The notes below the pieces were generated by a model. That model made no database searches, had not been told where the DNA came from, and saw only the letters and a program-made list of their open reading frames with translations. DNA of 64,000 bases, from NCBI RefSeq assembly GCF_014202475.1, contig NZ_JACHGV010000001.1, forward strand, positions 614,186 through 678,185. Direction: 5' to 3'. Numbering within the stretch: the first letter of the stretch is position 1; each line of letters opens with the position of its first letter. This DNA comes from Streptomyces paradoxus. GTDB lineage: Bacteria > Actinomycetota > Actinomycetes > Streptomycetales > Streptomycetaceae. The position numbers and the translations under genes are program-made. Shown here in pieces: positions 34,977 to 42,733 of this stretch.

Positions 34977-36770
34977 ATGAGCACCAAGGTCGCCGACCAT
35001 GTTCTGCGCAGGCTGCGCGAATGGGGAGTGGAGCATGTCTTCGGCTATCCGGGGGACGGCATCAACGGACTGCTCGCCGCGTGGGGCAGGGCCGAGAACG
35101 AGCCGCGGTTCGTGCAGTCGCGGCACGAGGAGATGTCGGCGTTCCAGGCGGTCGGCTACGCCAAGTTCAGCGGCCGTCTCGGGGTGTGCGCGGCGACGTC
35201 GGGGCCGGGCGCGATCCATCTGCTGAACGGCCTGTACGACGCGAAGCTGGACCATGTGCCGGTGCTGGCGATCGTGGGCCAGACGCACCGCACCGCGATG
35301 GGCGGCTCCTACCAGCAGGAAGTCGATCTGCACACGCTGTACAAGGACGTCGCCTCCGATTTCGTGGAGACGGTGACGGTGCCCGAGCAGCTGCCGAACG
35401 TGCTGGACCGGGCGATCCGCACCGCCTACGCGCGCCGCTGCCCGACCGCGGTCATCATCCCGGGGGACGTGCAGGAGCTCGACTACGCGCCGCCGACGCA
35501 CGAGTTCAAGATGGTGCCCTCCAGCCTGGACCGCGGCTCGTGGACGGCGGTGCCCTCCGACGACTCGGTGCGGCGGGCCGCCGAGATCCTCAACTCCGGT
35601 GACAAGGTGGCGATCCTGGTGGGCCAGGGCGCGGCCGGCGCCCGGGCCGAGGTGGAGCGGATCGCCGAGCTGCTCGGCGCGGGCGTCGCCAAGGCGCTGC
35701 TCGGCAAGGACGTCCTCAGCGACGAACTGCCGTACGTCACCGGCTCGATCGGCCTGCTGGGCACGCGCCCGTCCTACGAGCTGATGCGGGACTGCGACAC
35801 GCTGCTGACCATCGGCTCGTCGTTCCCGTACTCCCAGTTCCTGCCGGAGTTCGGTCAGGCGCGGGGGATCCAGATCGACATCGATCCGCACATGATCGGG
35901 ATGCGCTACCCGTACGAGGTGAACCTGGTCGGTGACGCGAAGGCCACCCTGGAGCGGCTGATCCCGCTGATCGAGGAGGGGCGCGGCCGTGAGTGGTACG
36001 ACACGGTGTGCGACAACGTCACGCGCTGGCGTGAGGTCATGGAGCGCCGGGCGGGGCTCGACGCCGACCCGATCAACCCGGAGTACGTGGCCCGCGCGCT
36101 GGACCCGCTGCTTCCGGACAACGCGATCGTCGCCTCCGACTCGGGTTCCGCGGCCAACTGGTACGCGCGGCACCTGACCATGAGGCCGGGCATGCGCGGC
36201 TCGCTCTCCGGCACGCTGGCGACGATGGGCTGCGGGGTGCCGTACGTGATCGGCGCGAAGTTCGCGCACCCGGACCGGCCGGCGATCGCGCTGGTGGGTG
36301 ACGGAGCGATGCAGATGAACGGGATGGCGGAGCTGATCACGGCGGCCAAGTACCGGCATCTGTGGGAGGACCCGCGGCTGGTGATCGCGGTGTTCAACAA
36401 CCACGATCTGAATCAGGTCACGTGGGAGCTGCGAGCGATGGGGGGCGCGCCGTCGTTCCTGCCCTCGCAGGAGCTTCCGGACGTGCAGTACGCCGCGTTC
36501 GCCCGGTCCCTGGGGCTGACCGGCATCCGGGTGGAGAAGCCGGAGGACGTCGAGGCGGCCTGGCGGGCCGCGCTGGAGGCGGACGGCCCCGCGGTGGTGG
36601 AGTTCCTGACCGATCCTGCTGTCCCACCGATCCCGCCGCACGCCACCTGGGACCAGATGGAGGCGACCGCCGCGTCGGTCCTGAAGGGCGACGCGGACCG
36701 GGGATCGGTGGTCAAGCGGGGCTTCAAGGCGAAGGTGCAGGAGTTCCTGCCGGGGCGGGAGAAGAAGTAG
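34977..36770 (+). CDS. Thiamine-pyrophosphate enzyme, pyruvate oxidase/acetolactate synthase-like
   Basis: 597 aa, full length. The N-terminal Pyr domain starts VFGYPGDGINGLLAAW with the catalytic Glu in SRHEEMSAFQAVGYAK. The middle domain follows, and the C-terminal PP domain has the TPP motif LVGDGAMQMNGMAELITAAKY...FNNHDLN. The closest types are pyruvate oxidase (PoxB-like) and acetolactate-synthase-like enzymes that act on 2-oxo acids. The basic tail KAKVQEFLPGREKK is typical of this actinobacterial branch. GGGAGG lies before the ATG. It sits opposite the stress sigma factor and has a SigB-type promoter, suggesting stationary-phase or stress carbon metabolism. Confidence 0.92.
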   Translation: MSTKVADHVLRRLREWGVEHVFGYPGDGINGLLAAWGRAENEPRFVQSRHEEMSAFQAVGYAKFSGRLGVCAATSGPGAIHLLNGLYDAKLDHVPVLAIVGQTHRTAMGGSYQQEVDLHTLYKDVASDFVETVTVPEQLPNVLDRAIRTAYARRCPTAVIIPGDVQELDYAPPTHEFKMVPSSLDRGSWTAVPSDDSVRRAAEILNSGDKVAILVGQGAAGARAEVERIAELLGAGVAKALLGKDVLSDELPYVTGSIGLLGTRPSYELMRDCDTLLTIGSSFPYSQFLPEFGQARGIQIDIDPHMIGMRYPYEVNLVGDAKATLERLIPLIEEGRGREWYDTVCDNVTRWREVMERRAGLDADPINPEYVARALDPLLPDNAIVASDSGSAANWYARHLTMRPGMRGSLSGTLATMGCGVPYVIGAKFAHPDRPAIALVGDGAMQMNGMAELITAAKYRHLWEDPRLVIAVFNNHDLNQVTWELRAMGGAPSFLPSQELPDVQYAAFARSLGLTGIRVEKPEDVEAAWRAALEADGPAVVEFLTDPAVPPIPPHATWDQMEATAASVLKGDADRGSVVKRGFKAKVQEFLPGREKK

Positions 36771-36909
36771 CGGCTGCGGCGGCAGGGGGAACGCCGGCCG
36801 GTTCGCGCCGGCCGGCGTCCTCCTGCGGCAGCAGCAGTTCCTCGTAACGGCCCAGCACCAGCACCACTCCGAGCATGAGCAGCGGGATGAGCACAGCGAG
36901 CATCGCCAT
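36724..36909 (-). CDS. Small single-helix membrane protein
   Basis: 61 aa. MAMLAVLIPLLMLGVVLVLG forms one transmembrane helix, followed by an acidic turn (RYEELLLPQE) and a Pro/Ala-rich tail. GGGAAGGA 6 bases upstream of the ATG supports translation. The end overlaps the TPP enzyme gene by 47 bases and the tail is encoded within the hairpin at 36791-36818. Similar small membrane proteins occur in Streptomyces as far as I recall, but the C-terminal part is not certain. Confidence 0.6.
   Translation of the reverse strand: MAMLAVLIPLLMLGVVLVLGRYEELLLPQEDAGRREPAGVPPAAAAATSSPAPAGTPAPSP
36791..36818. terminator. Strong hairpin after the TPP enzyme gene
   Basis: Perfect 11-base arms ACGCCGGCCGG (36791-36801) and CCGGCCGGCGT (36808-36818) with the loop TTCGCG, 20 bases after the TPP enzyme stop. 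It probably terminates that gene, and it lies inside the opposing small reading frame. Confidence 0.75.
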
Positions 36910-37010
36910 GACGGGTCCTTCCCCAGAGAGGTGTGGGGGGTGTGATCCGGGTCTCCCGCAGGACGTGGCGCAAACCAGTGCGGGCGGCGGCGATCGGGCT
37001 CACGGAACCT

Positions 37011-37035
37011 GTGTCGCCGTCCGGTGTACGGGTAC
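37011..37035 (+). promoter_or_regulatory. SigB-type promoter for the DUF2795 gene
   Basis: GTGT (37011-37014), 15 bases, GGGTAC (37030-37035). The -10 is a perfect match for SigB-type promoters and the same GTGT-N15-GGGTAC form is found at 38937-38961. The ATG of the DUF2795 gene follows 33 bases later. Confidence 0.7.
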
Positions 37036-37068
37036 GCGGTGCGGGCCCCCGAACGTCTGGAGGGAGAC

Positions 37069-37470
37069 ATGCAGCGAGGCAGCGACCGGCTGAGCGTCCA
37101 CCGGGACGACGAGATGAAACATGAACTGCAGGGTCTGCTCAGGTCCGGGCACCCCACGCGCAGTGAGGAGTGGCACGACCCGGAGCCGGCCGCCGAGGAC
37201 GACCCCGAGGTCGCCCACGGGCCGGTGACGCCGAGCCGTGCGCCGACGTCCCTGGAGTCGGTCCGGCTGGAACTGGCCCGGATCCTGGGCCGCAGGGCGT
37301 TCCCCGCGAGCGCGCGCGACCTGGCCCGCGAGCTGCGCCGCCACCAGGCGCCCGACGCCTTGGTCGAGTCCCTGGAGGGGCTGCCGCGCCAGGAGCGCTA
37401 CGGCAATGTCCAGGAGCTGGCCCAGGCCCTGATCCGGGCCCGTGAGACCGGGCCGGAGGAGTACGCGTAG
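37069..37470 (+). CDS. DUF2795-domain protein
   Basis: 133 aa, hydrophilic, no membrane segment. The C-terminal half (about 75-125) is a DUF2795 domain: FPASARDLARELRRHQ, ALVESLEGLPRQERYGNVQELAQAL. The function of this domain is unknown; it is common in actinobacterial stress loci. ATG 37069 is preferred to the upstream Met at 37024 because GGAGGGAG lies directly before it and the upstream Met lies inside the SigB-type promoter. A perfect hairpin follows the stop. Confidence 0.85.
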   Translation: MQRGSDRLSVHRDDEMKHELQGLLRSGHPTRSEEWHDPEPAAEDDPEVAHGPVTPSRAPTSLESVRLELARILGRRAFPASARDLARELRRHQAPDALVESLEGLPRQERYGNVQELAQALIRARETGPEEYA

Positions 37471-37480
37471 GGACCGCGTC

Positions 37481-37508
37481 GGGGCGCCGCGGCCTGTCGC
37501 GGCGCCCC
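37481..37508 (+). terminator. Perfect hairpin after the DUF2795 gene
   Basis: Arms GGGGCGCCGCG (37481-37491) and CGCGGCGCCCC (37498-37508) with a 6-base loop, 10 bases after the stop codon and 32 bases before the CBS gene. It separates the two transcripts or attenuates read-through. Confidence 0.7.
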
Positions 37509-37540
37509 ACCGGCCTGGGAACGGAGGGAAGGCTCCCCTG

Positions 37541-37972
37541 ATGGCCGAGTACGTCAAGGACGTGATGACAGCGGGTGTGGTCGCCGTGCGCCCGGACGCC
37601 TCGCTCGTGGAGGCGGCGCAGCTGATGCGCACCCAGAAGATCGGCGACGTGGTGGTGGCCGAGGGGCAGGACGTGATCGGTGTGCTCACCGACCGTGACA
37701 TCACGGTACGGGCCGTCGCCGAGGGCATCGACCCGATGACGGTCAGCGCGCGGACCGCGTGCACCCCGAATCCGGTGACGGTGACGCCGGACGACCGCGT
37801 GGCTACGGCGGTGACGCTGATGCGCGAGCACGCGGTGCGCCGGCTGCCCGTGGTGGAGAACGGGCTGCCGGTGGGGATGGTGAGCCTCGGCGACGTGGCC
37901 GAGGCCGAGGACCCCGCGTCGGCGCTCGCCGACATCAGCCGCGCCGAGCCCGATGCCCGGGGTGGCGGGTGA
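37541..37972 (+). CDS. Two-CBS-domain protein, HRP1-like
   Basis: 143 aa made of a tandem pair of CBS motifs: VKDVMTAGVVAVRPDASLVE...IGVLTDRDITVRAV at 4-65, and ACTPNPVTVTPDDRVATAVTLM...LPVVENGLPVGMVSLGD at 74-125. CBS pairs bind adenine nucleotides or other ligands. The stand-alone form and size match mycobacterial HRP1 (Rv2626c), a dormancy-regulon protein. GGAGGGAAGG precedes the ATG. It sits between DUF2795 and DJ-1 genes on the same strand in a stress island. Confidence 0.92.
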   Translation: MAEYVKDVMTAGVVAVRPDASLVEAAQLMRTQKIGDVVVAEGQDVIGVLTDRDITVRAVAEGIDPMTVSARTACTPNPVTVTPDDRVATAVTLMREHAVRRLPVVENGLPVGMVSLGDVAEAEDPASALADISRAEPDARGGG

Positions 37973-38051
37973 GCGGACCGGGCGGAGCGGCCGGCAGCCG
38001 GAACGAAGCAGAACTCAGTAGGAGCAAGAGCGGGAAAGGACGTAGAGCATC

Positions 38052-38594
38052 ATGCGTATCGCGTTTCTGGTCGCGCCCGAGGGCGTCGAGCAGGTCGAGC
38101 TGACCGACCCGTGGCAGGCCGCTGAGGACGCGGGGCACGAGCCCGTGCTGGTGTCGACGCAGCAGGGCGAGATCCAGGCCTTCAACCACCTCGACAAGGC
38201 GGACACGTTCCCCGTGGACGAGGTCGTGGGCGACTCCTCGCCGGACTCCTTCGGCGCTCTCGTGCTGCCGGGCGGCGTCGCCAACCCGGACTTCCTGCGC
38301 ATGGACGACAAGGCCGTGGCGTTCGTCCGGGACTTCTTCGAGCACGGCCGCCCGGTGGCTGCGATCTGCCACGCGCCGTGGACGCTGGTCGAGGCGGACG
38401 TCGTGCGCGGCCGGGAGCTCACGTCCTGGCCGAGCCTGCAGACAGACATCCGCAACGCGGGCGGCACCTGGGTCGACAAGCAGGTCAAGGTCTGTGACCA
38501 CGGGGCGAACAAGCTGGTCACCAGCCGCAAGCCGGACGATCTGAAGGCGTTCTGCGAGACCTTCCTGGACGTCTTCGCGCAAGAGGCCGCGTGA
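38052..38594 (+). CDS. DJ-1/PfpI-family protein (general stress protein 18 type)
   Basis: 180 aa, full length. The nucleophile-elbow Cys is in VAAICHAPWTLVEADVVRG, and the family acid Glu lies near VAPEGVEQVELTDPW. The pattern LVLPGGVANPDFLRMD and WPSLQTDIRNAGGTWVD is typical of the PfpI/YraA group, which acts on glyoxal-damaged proteins or as a protease or chaperone; the exact activity is debated. A GGAAAGGA site precedes the ATG. It lies on the same strand as the CBS gene, 79 bases after it. Confidence 0.92.
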   Translation: MRIAFLVAPEGVEQVELTDPWQAAEDAGHEPVLVSTQQGEIQAFNHLDKADTFPVDEVVGDSSPDSFGALVLPGGVANPDFLRMDDKAVAFVRDFFEHGRPVAAICHAPWTLVEADVVRGRELTSWPSLQTDIRNAGGTWVDKQVKVCDHGANKLVTSRKPDDLKAFCETFLDVFAQEAA

Positions 38595-38660
38595 GGGCCC
38601 GGCCGCGGCGCTGAGCGTCCGCGCGGGCCGCTGCGTTCCGGTCGTGTCCTTTCGAGGGGC

Positions 38661-38918
38661 TCAGGTGCCGGGGTTCGCGGGAGTCGCCGACTCCCCGCTT
38701 CCCCGCTCCCGGGCCCCTTCGCGTGTGCGGCCCGCGGCCACGGGGCGGCGCGGGTTGCGGCGCAGAAACTCGCCCTCCAGCTGCGCCATGCGCTCGTTGT
38801 GGGCGCGCAGCGCGTCGTTCGAGCCGTAGAGCAGCGTGTCGTGGCGCGTGCGGTGGATGGTTTCCAGCTCTTTCATGAGCTGCTGGTCGTCCAGCCGGTC
38901 AGGGTCCACTCCGGTCAT
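38661..38918 (-). CDS. Small DUF6158-like protein
   Basis: 85 aa. The conserved block VDPDRLDDQQLMKELETIHR and TRHDTLLYGSNDALRAHNERM followed by LEGEFLRRNPRR matches a short actinobacterial family of unknown function that I recall as DUF6158. The rest is a charged tail. ATG 38918 lies inside a much longer open frame whose upstream part is antisense shadow of the Vms1-like gene. It is divergent from that gene and shares its promoter region. Confidence 0.75.
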   Translation of the reverse strand: MTGVDPDRLDDQQLMKELETIHRTRHDTLLYGSNDALRAHNERMAQLEGEFLRRNPRRPVAAGRTREGARERGSGESATPANPGT

Positions 38919-38936
38919 CGTGTCGCCCCGCTCGTC

Positions 38937-38961
38937 GTGTTCGTCTCTGTGGTCCGGGTAC
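38937..38961 (+). promoter_or_regulatory. SigB-type promoter for the Vms1-like gene
   Basis: GTGT (38937-38940), 15 bases, GGGTAC (38956-38961), identical in form to 37011-37035. The ATG follows at 39013 after a 50-base leader with GGGAGGAA. Confidence 0.7.
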
Positions 38962-39012
38962 CCGCCCCCGGAGCAACTGAGCACTGCCCCCGAGCGGCAT
39001 CCGGGAGGAACC

Positions 39013-40113
39013 ATGGATCTCGCCTTTCTGCACCCACTGTACGAACACCCCGGGCCTTGGGCCTCCGTGTACGTCGACACCTCACGGCACACGGAGGGCA
39101 CTCCCCACGAGCGGGAGCTGACGGCCCAGGCGATGGCCGGGCAGCTGGCCGAACAGGGAGCGGACGAGGCGACGTGCCAGGCCGTGCGCAGCGCGATCGA
39201 GGATCTGAAGCACTCCTCCGAGCCGCACGGCCGGGCCCTTTTCGCCCGCGCCGGCGAGGTCGTCCTCGACCCGCCGCTGGTCCGTCCGCCGAAGGGCGGT
39301 GACTGGGCCGAATGGGCGCCGCTGCCGCGGGTCACGCCGCTGCTGGAGCTGGCCGGGGAGGACCCGGTGTGCGTGGTGGCGTACGTCGACCGCAAGGGGG
39401 CGGACTTCGAGTTGCGCGACGCGCTGGGCCGGGAGGACGCCGGGAGCGTCACCGGACGGCAGTGGCCGGTGCACCGGACGAGTTCCGCTGACTGGTCCGA
39501 GCGGCACTTCCAGCTGCGGGTGGAGAACACCTGGGAGCACAACGCGGCGGAGATCGCCGACGCGCTCGCGGTGTGCCAGGAGGAGACCAAGGCCGACCTG
39601 CTGATTCTCGTCGGCGACGACCGGGAGCGGCGGTCCGTGCACGAGCGGCTGCCGAAGCGGCTGCACGCTCTGGTGGTCGAGGCGCCGCACGGAACCGGCA
39701 GCCGCCTGCTCGACGAGGACGTGGAACGGGCCCGGGCCGAGCACGTGGGGCGGCAGGCCGAGGCGGAGCTGGAGCGGTTCCGCGCCGCCCGGAACCCCGA
39801 CGACGAGGGCCGGGCCGGGGCCGTCGAGGGCGTACCCGCGCTGGTCGAGGCGGCGCGGGAGCACCGCATCGACGAGCTGCTGATCAGGGTGGACGGGCCC
39901 GACGCGCACCGCGAGGTGTGGATCGGGGAGGACCCCGACCAGCTCGCCGTGCGCCGCACGGACCTGAAGGTCCTGGGCGAGCAGCACTCGTGGCCGGCCC
40001 GGGCGGACGACGCCCTGATCCGTTCCGCGGTGGCCACGGACGCGCCCGCGCTGTCGGTCTCCGAGCGGGAGGTCCCCGTGGGGGGCCTCGGGGCGCTGCT
40101 GCGCTGGAAGTGA
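39013..40113 (+). CDS. Vms1/Rv2629-type eRF1-fold protein
   Basis: 366 aa. The N-terminal domain and central RNase-H-like fold (VVAYVDRKGADFELRDA, LLILVGDDRERRSVHERLP) followed by the helical and C-terminal parts (ELLIRVDGPDAHREVWIGEDP) match the bacterial eRF1-like family that includes M. tuberculosis Rv2629. Related Vms1 proteins release peptides from stalled tRNA; bacterial members are expected to act in ribosome rescue or hibernation, but this is not proven. Rv2629 and HRP1 are neighbours in the mycobacterial dormancy regulon; here the CBS gene lies about 1 kb away. The promoter is SigB-type. Confidence 0.85.
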   Translation: MDLAFLHPLYEHPGPWASVYVDTSRHTEGTPHERELTAQAMAGQLAEQGADEATCQAVRSAIEDLKHSSEPHGRALFARAGEVVLDPPLVRPPKGGDWAEWAPLPRVTPLLELAGEDPVCVVAYVDRKGADFELRDALGREDAGSVTGRQWPVHRTSSADWSERHFQLRVENTWEHNAAEIADALAVCQEETKADLLILVGDDRERRSVHERLPKRLHALVVEAPHGTGSRLLDEDVERARAEHVGRQAEAELERFRAARNPDDEGRAGAVEGVPALVEAAREHRIDELLIRVDGPDAHREVWIGEDPDQLAVRRTDLKVLGEQHSWPARADDALIRSAVATDAPALSVSEREVPVGGLGALLRWK

Positions 40114-40140
40114 CCGGGAGCGGGCCCCTGGGGTGTCTCC

Positions 40141-41760
40141 CTAGCGGGCCCGTTCCACCCTTCGTTCGTCCCAGACCGGGTCCGGGGTCTCCCGGACCCG
40201 GCCGTCGCTGCCGAAGACCAGGAAGCGGTCGAAGGAGCGGGCGAACCAGCGATCGTGGGTGACCGCGAGAACCGTTCCGTCGAAGGCCTCCAGGCCCTCC
40301 TGCAGAGCTTCGGCGGACTCCAGGTCCAGGTTGTCGGTCGGCTCGTCCAGCAGCAGCGCCGTGACGCCCTGCAGCTCCAGCAGCAGGATCTGGAAGCGGG
40401 CCTGCTGGCCTCCGGAGAGCCGCTCGAACGTCTGCTCCGCCTGCTGGGTGAGCTCGTAGCGGCGCAGCCGCGAGGACGCGGCGCCGCGGTCCTGTGCGTG
40501 TTCCTTCCACAGGATGTCGAGGAGCGTGCGGCCCTCCAGCTCCGGGTGCGCGTGCGTCTGCGCGAAGTGGCCGGGCACGACCCGGGCGCCCAGCTTCCAG
40601 TCCCCCGTGTGCGCCACGTCGTCGCCGGCGAGCAGGCGCAGGAAGTGGGACTTGCCCGATCCGTTGGAGCCGAGGACGGCCACGCGCTCGCCGTAGTAGA
40701 CCTCCAGGTCGAAGGGCTTCATCAGGCCGGTGAGCTCCAGGTTCGCGCAGGTGACCGCCCGCACGCCGGTGCGGCCGCCCTTGATCCGCATCCTGATGTC
40801 CTGCTCGCGCGGCGGCTCCGGGGGCGGGCCGGCCTCCTCGAACTTGCGCAGGCGCGTCTGCGCGGCCGCGTAGCGGGAGGCCATCTCATGGCTGACCGCA
40901 GCGGCCTGACGCAGCGTCAGCACCAGCTTCTTCAGCTGCGCGTGCTTCTCGTCCCAGCGCCTGCGCAGCTCCTCGAAGCGGGCGAAGCGCTCGCGCCGGG
41001 CGTCGTGGAAGGTGGCGAAACCGCCGCCGTGCACCCAGGCGTCGGCACCGGCGGGACCGGGCTCCAGGGAGATGATCCGCTGGGCCGCGCGGGCGAGGAG
41101 CTCGCGGTCGTGGGAGACGAAGAGAACCGTCTTGCGGGTCTCCTTCAGCCGTTCCTCCAGCCACCGCTTGCCGGGGACGTCGAGGTAGTTGTCGGGCTCG
41201 TCGAGGAGCAGCACCTCGTCGGTGCCGCGCAGCAGCGCCTCCAGGACGAGGCGCTTCTGCTCGCCGCCGGAGAGGGTGCGGACCTCCCGGAACTGCGCCT
41301 TGTCGTACGGCACCCCGAGCGCGGCCGTGGTGCACATGTCCCACAGCGTCTCGGCCTCGTAGCCGCGCGCCTCGGCCCAGTCGGCGAGGGCCTGGGCGTA
41401 CGCCAGCTGGGCGGCCTCGTCGTCGACGGTCATGATGGCGTGCTCGGCCTTGTCGACGGCCTGCGCGGCCTCGCGGATGCGGGGCGTCGCGACGGACACG
41501 AGCAGGTCCCGCACGGTCGTCTCGTCGCGCACGGATCCCACGAACTGCCGCATGACCCCGAGCCCGCCGCCGACGACCACGGACCCGCCGTGCGGCTTGA
41601 GCTCACCGGCGAGCATCCGCAGCAGAGTGGTCTTGCCCGCGCCGTTGGGTCCCACGAGGGCCACGACGGCCCCCTCCCCCACCCGGAACGAGACGTCGCC
41701 CAGCAGCGCCCTTCCGTCGGGCAGGTAGTACTCCAGGTGCGCGGCTTCGAGGTGACCCAT
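40141..41760 (-). CDS. ABC-F family ATPase
   Basis: 539 aa with two ABC domains and no membrane segment. Domain 1: Walker A GPNGAGKTTLLRMLAGEL, signature LSGGEQKRLVLEALL, Walker B VLLLDEPDNYLD. Domain 2: GSNGSGKSHFLRLLAGDD, LSGGQQARFQILLLEL, LLLDEPTDNLD. A charged linker lies between (about 250-315). ABC-F proteins act on the ribosome, either as translation factors (EttA-like) or in resistance to ribosome-targeting antibiotics. This divergent subtype, with GSNGSGKS in domain 2, is common in Streptomyces; which role applies cannot be told. It converges on the Vms1-like gene. Confidence 0.92.
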   Translation of the reverse strand: MGHLEAAHLEYYLPDGRALLGDVSFRVGEGAVVALVGPNGAGKTTLLRMLAGELKPHGGSVVVGGGLGVMRQFVGSVRDETTVRDLLVSVATPRIREAAQAVDKAEHAIMTVDDEAAQLAYAQALADWAEARGYEAETLWDMCTTAALGVPYDKAQFREVRTLSGGEQKRLVLEALLRGTDEVLLLDEPDNYLDVPGKRWLEERLKETRKTVLFVSHDRELLARAAQRIISLEPGPAGADAWVHGGGFATFHDARRERFARFEELRRRWDEKHAQLKKLVLTLRQAAAVSHEMASRYAAAQTRLRKFEEAGPPPEPPREQDIRMRIKGGRTGVRAVTCANLELTGLMKPFDLEVYYGERVAVLGSNGSGKSHFLRLLAGDDVAHTGDWKLGARVVPGHFAQTHAHPELEGRTLLDILWKEHAQDRGAASSRLRRYELTQQAEQTFERLSGGQQARFQILLLELQGVTALLLDEPTDNLDLESAEALQEGLEAFDGTVLAVTHDRWFARSFDRFLVFGSDGRVRETPDPVWDERRVERAR

Positions 41761-41821
41761 GGGCGCGATTGTGTGGGGGCGCGGGGGCCGGGGGCAAACG
41801 GGTTTCGGGCCGGCGTACCGG

Positions 41822-42364
41822 TCAGACCCGTTCCAGCGGCCGGTGCGGCCCGCTGGGGAGCTCCGCCTCGACCGTGTCGCCGGGCCGTACCACGCCGCCT
41901 TCCCGCACCACGCTCATGATCCCGGCCTTGCGCACGATGTTGCCCGCCTCGTCACGCCCGACGACCTGCTTGAGCAGCCCGTCCTGGAAGAGGTCGATCT
42001 GCAGGCAGGGGTTGCGCAGCCCGGTGACCTCCAGGACCGCGCTGTCGCCGATGCGCAGCAGGGTGCCGGTGGGCAGTGCGAGCAGGTCGATGCCGCGGGT
42101 GGTGATGTTCTCGCCGAGGTCGCCGGGGGCCACCTCGAACCCGTCCTCACCGACCTCGGCGAACAGCTCCTCGTGCATCAGGTGGACCTGGCGCAGATTG
42201 GGCTGGGTGGGGTCCTGGGCGACGCGCGAGCGGTGCTTGACCGTCACCCCGGCGTGCACGTCCCCCTCGACGCCGAGGCCGGTGAGCAGCGTGATGCTGT
42301 CCCGGTTCGGCTTGGTGAACGAGTACTCCCCGTTGCTGCTGACCGCCGTCACGTGCCCGCTCAT
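41822..42364 (-). CDS. MOSC-domain sulfurase-type protein
   Basis: 180 aa single-domain MOSC protein. Visible are GLGVEGDVHAGVTVKHRSRV, LRQVHLMHEELFAEV, PGDLGENITTRGIDLLALP, and LEVTGLRNPCLQID with the conserved Cys that accepts persulfide. MOSC domains transfer sulfur to molybdenum cofactor or act on N-hydroxylated compounds. The start at 42364 follows AGGGGGAA; the upstream Met at 42403 lacks a site. Confidence 0.88.
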   Translation of the reverse strand: MSGHVTAVSSNGEYSFTKPNRDSITLLTGLGVEGDVHAGVTVKHRSRVAQDPTQPNLRQVHLMHEELFAEVGEDGFEVAPGDLGENITTRGIDLLALPTGTLLRIGDSAVLEVTGLRNPCLQIDLFQDGLLKQVVGRDEAGNIVRKAGIMSVVREGGVVRPGDTVEAELPSGPHRPLERV

Positions 42365-42733
42365 CTCTCGGTTCCCCCTGGGTCGGTGGTGATGATCAGC
42401 CATGAGCCTGCCTCCGGGCCGCCGGTGTGTCCACCCCCTCCGGGTACCCGCCCGGCATGACGCCCCCCGGTGCGGGCCTCACCGTCGTGGGGCCGGCCTC
42501 CGGGCGCCGGCGGGACCTCGCGGACGGGCAGCTCGACGTGCAGGTGACCGAGGTGGAAGGCCGCGTGACGCTGGAGAAGCTCCCGGAGGCGCTGACCGTG
42601 TACCGGCCGATCGCCGGACACTGACACCTGCTGACGCATCGTCAGTCCACATTGCAGGATACGGGTCTCAATATGCGGCGGCACTGCGTACGGTGATCTC
42701 CTGCCGACCCGACCGGAAGGGGTGGGATCCGCC
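42365..42733. other. Intergenic stretch without a convincing gene
   Basis: A 369-base gap between the divergent MOSC and methyltransferase genes. It holds a GGGTAC (42442-42447) without a matching -35, a short open frame (42457-42624, about 55 codons, MTPPGAGLTV...) with no ribosome site, and a palindrome at 42631-42645. I do not call a gene here. Confidence 0.5.
42631..42645. promoter_or_regulatory. Short palindrome upstream of methyltransferase
   Basis: CTGACG-CAT-CGTCAG is a perfect 6-base inverted repeat about 90 bases before the methyltransferase ATG. A possible repressor site (MarR or TetR style); no regulator gene is adjacent. Confidence 0.35.

Noticed and set aside
42442..42447. GGGTAC in the MOSC-methyltransferase gap as a SigB-type promoter
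   Set aside because: No GNNT lies 14-16 bases away in either direction.
42427..42624. A 65-codon plus-strand frame as a small gene
   Set aside because: No ribosome site, no recognisable features, and it overlaps a likely regulatory gap; reported only as part of the intergenic description.
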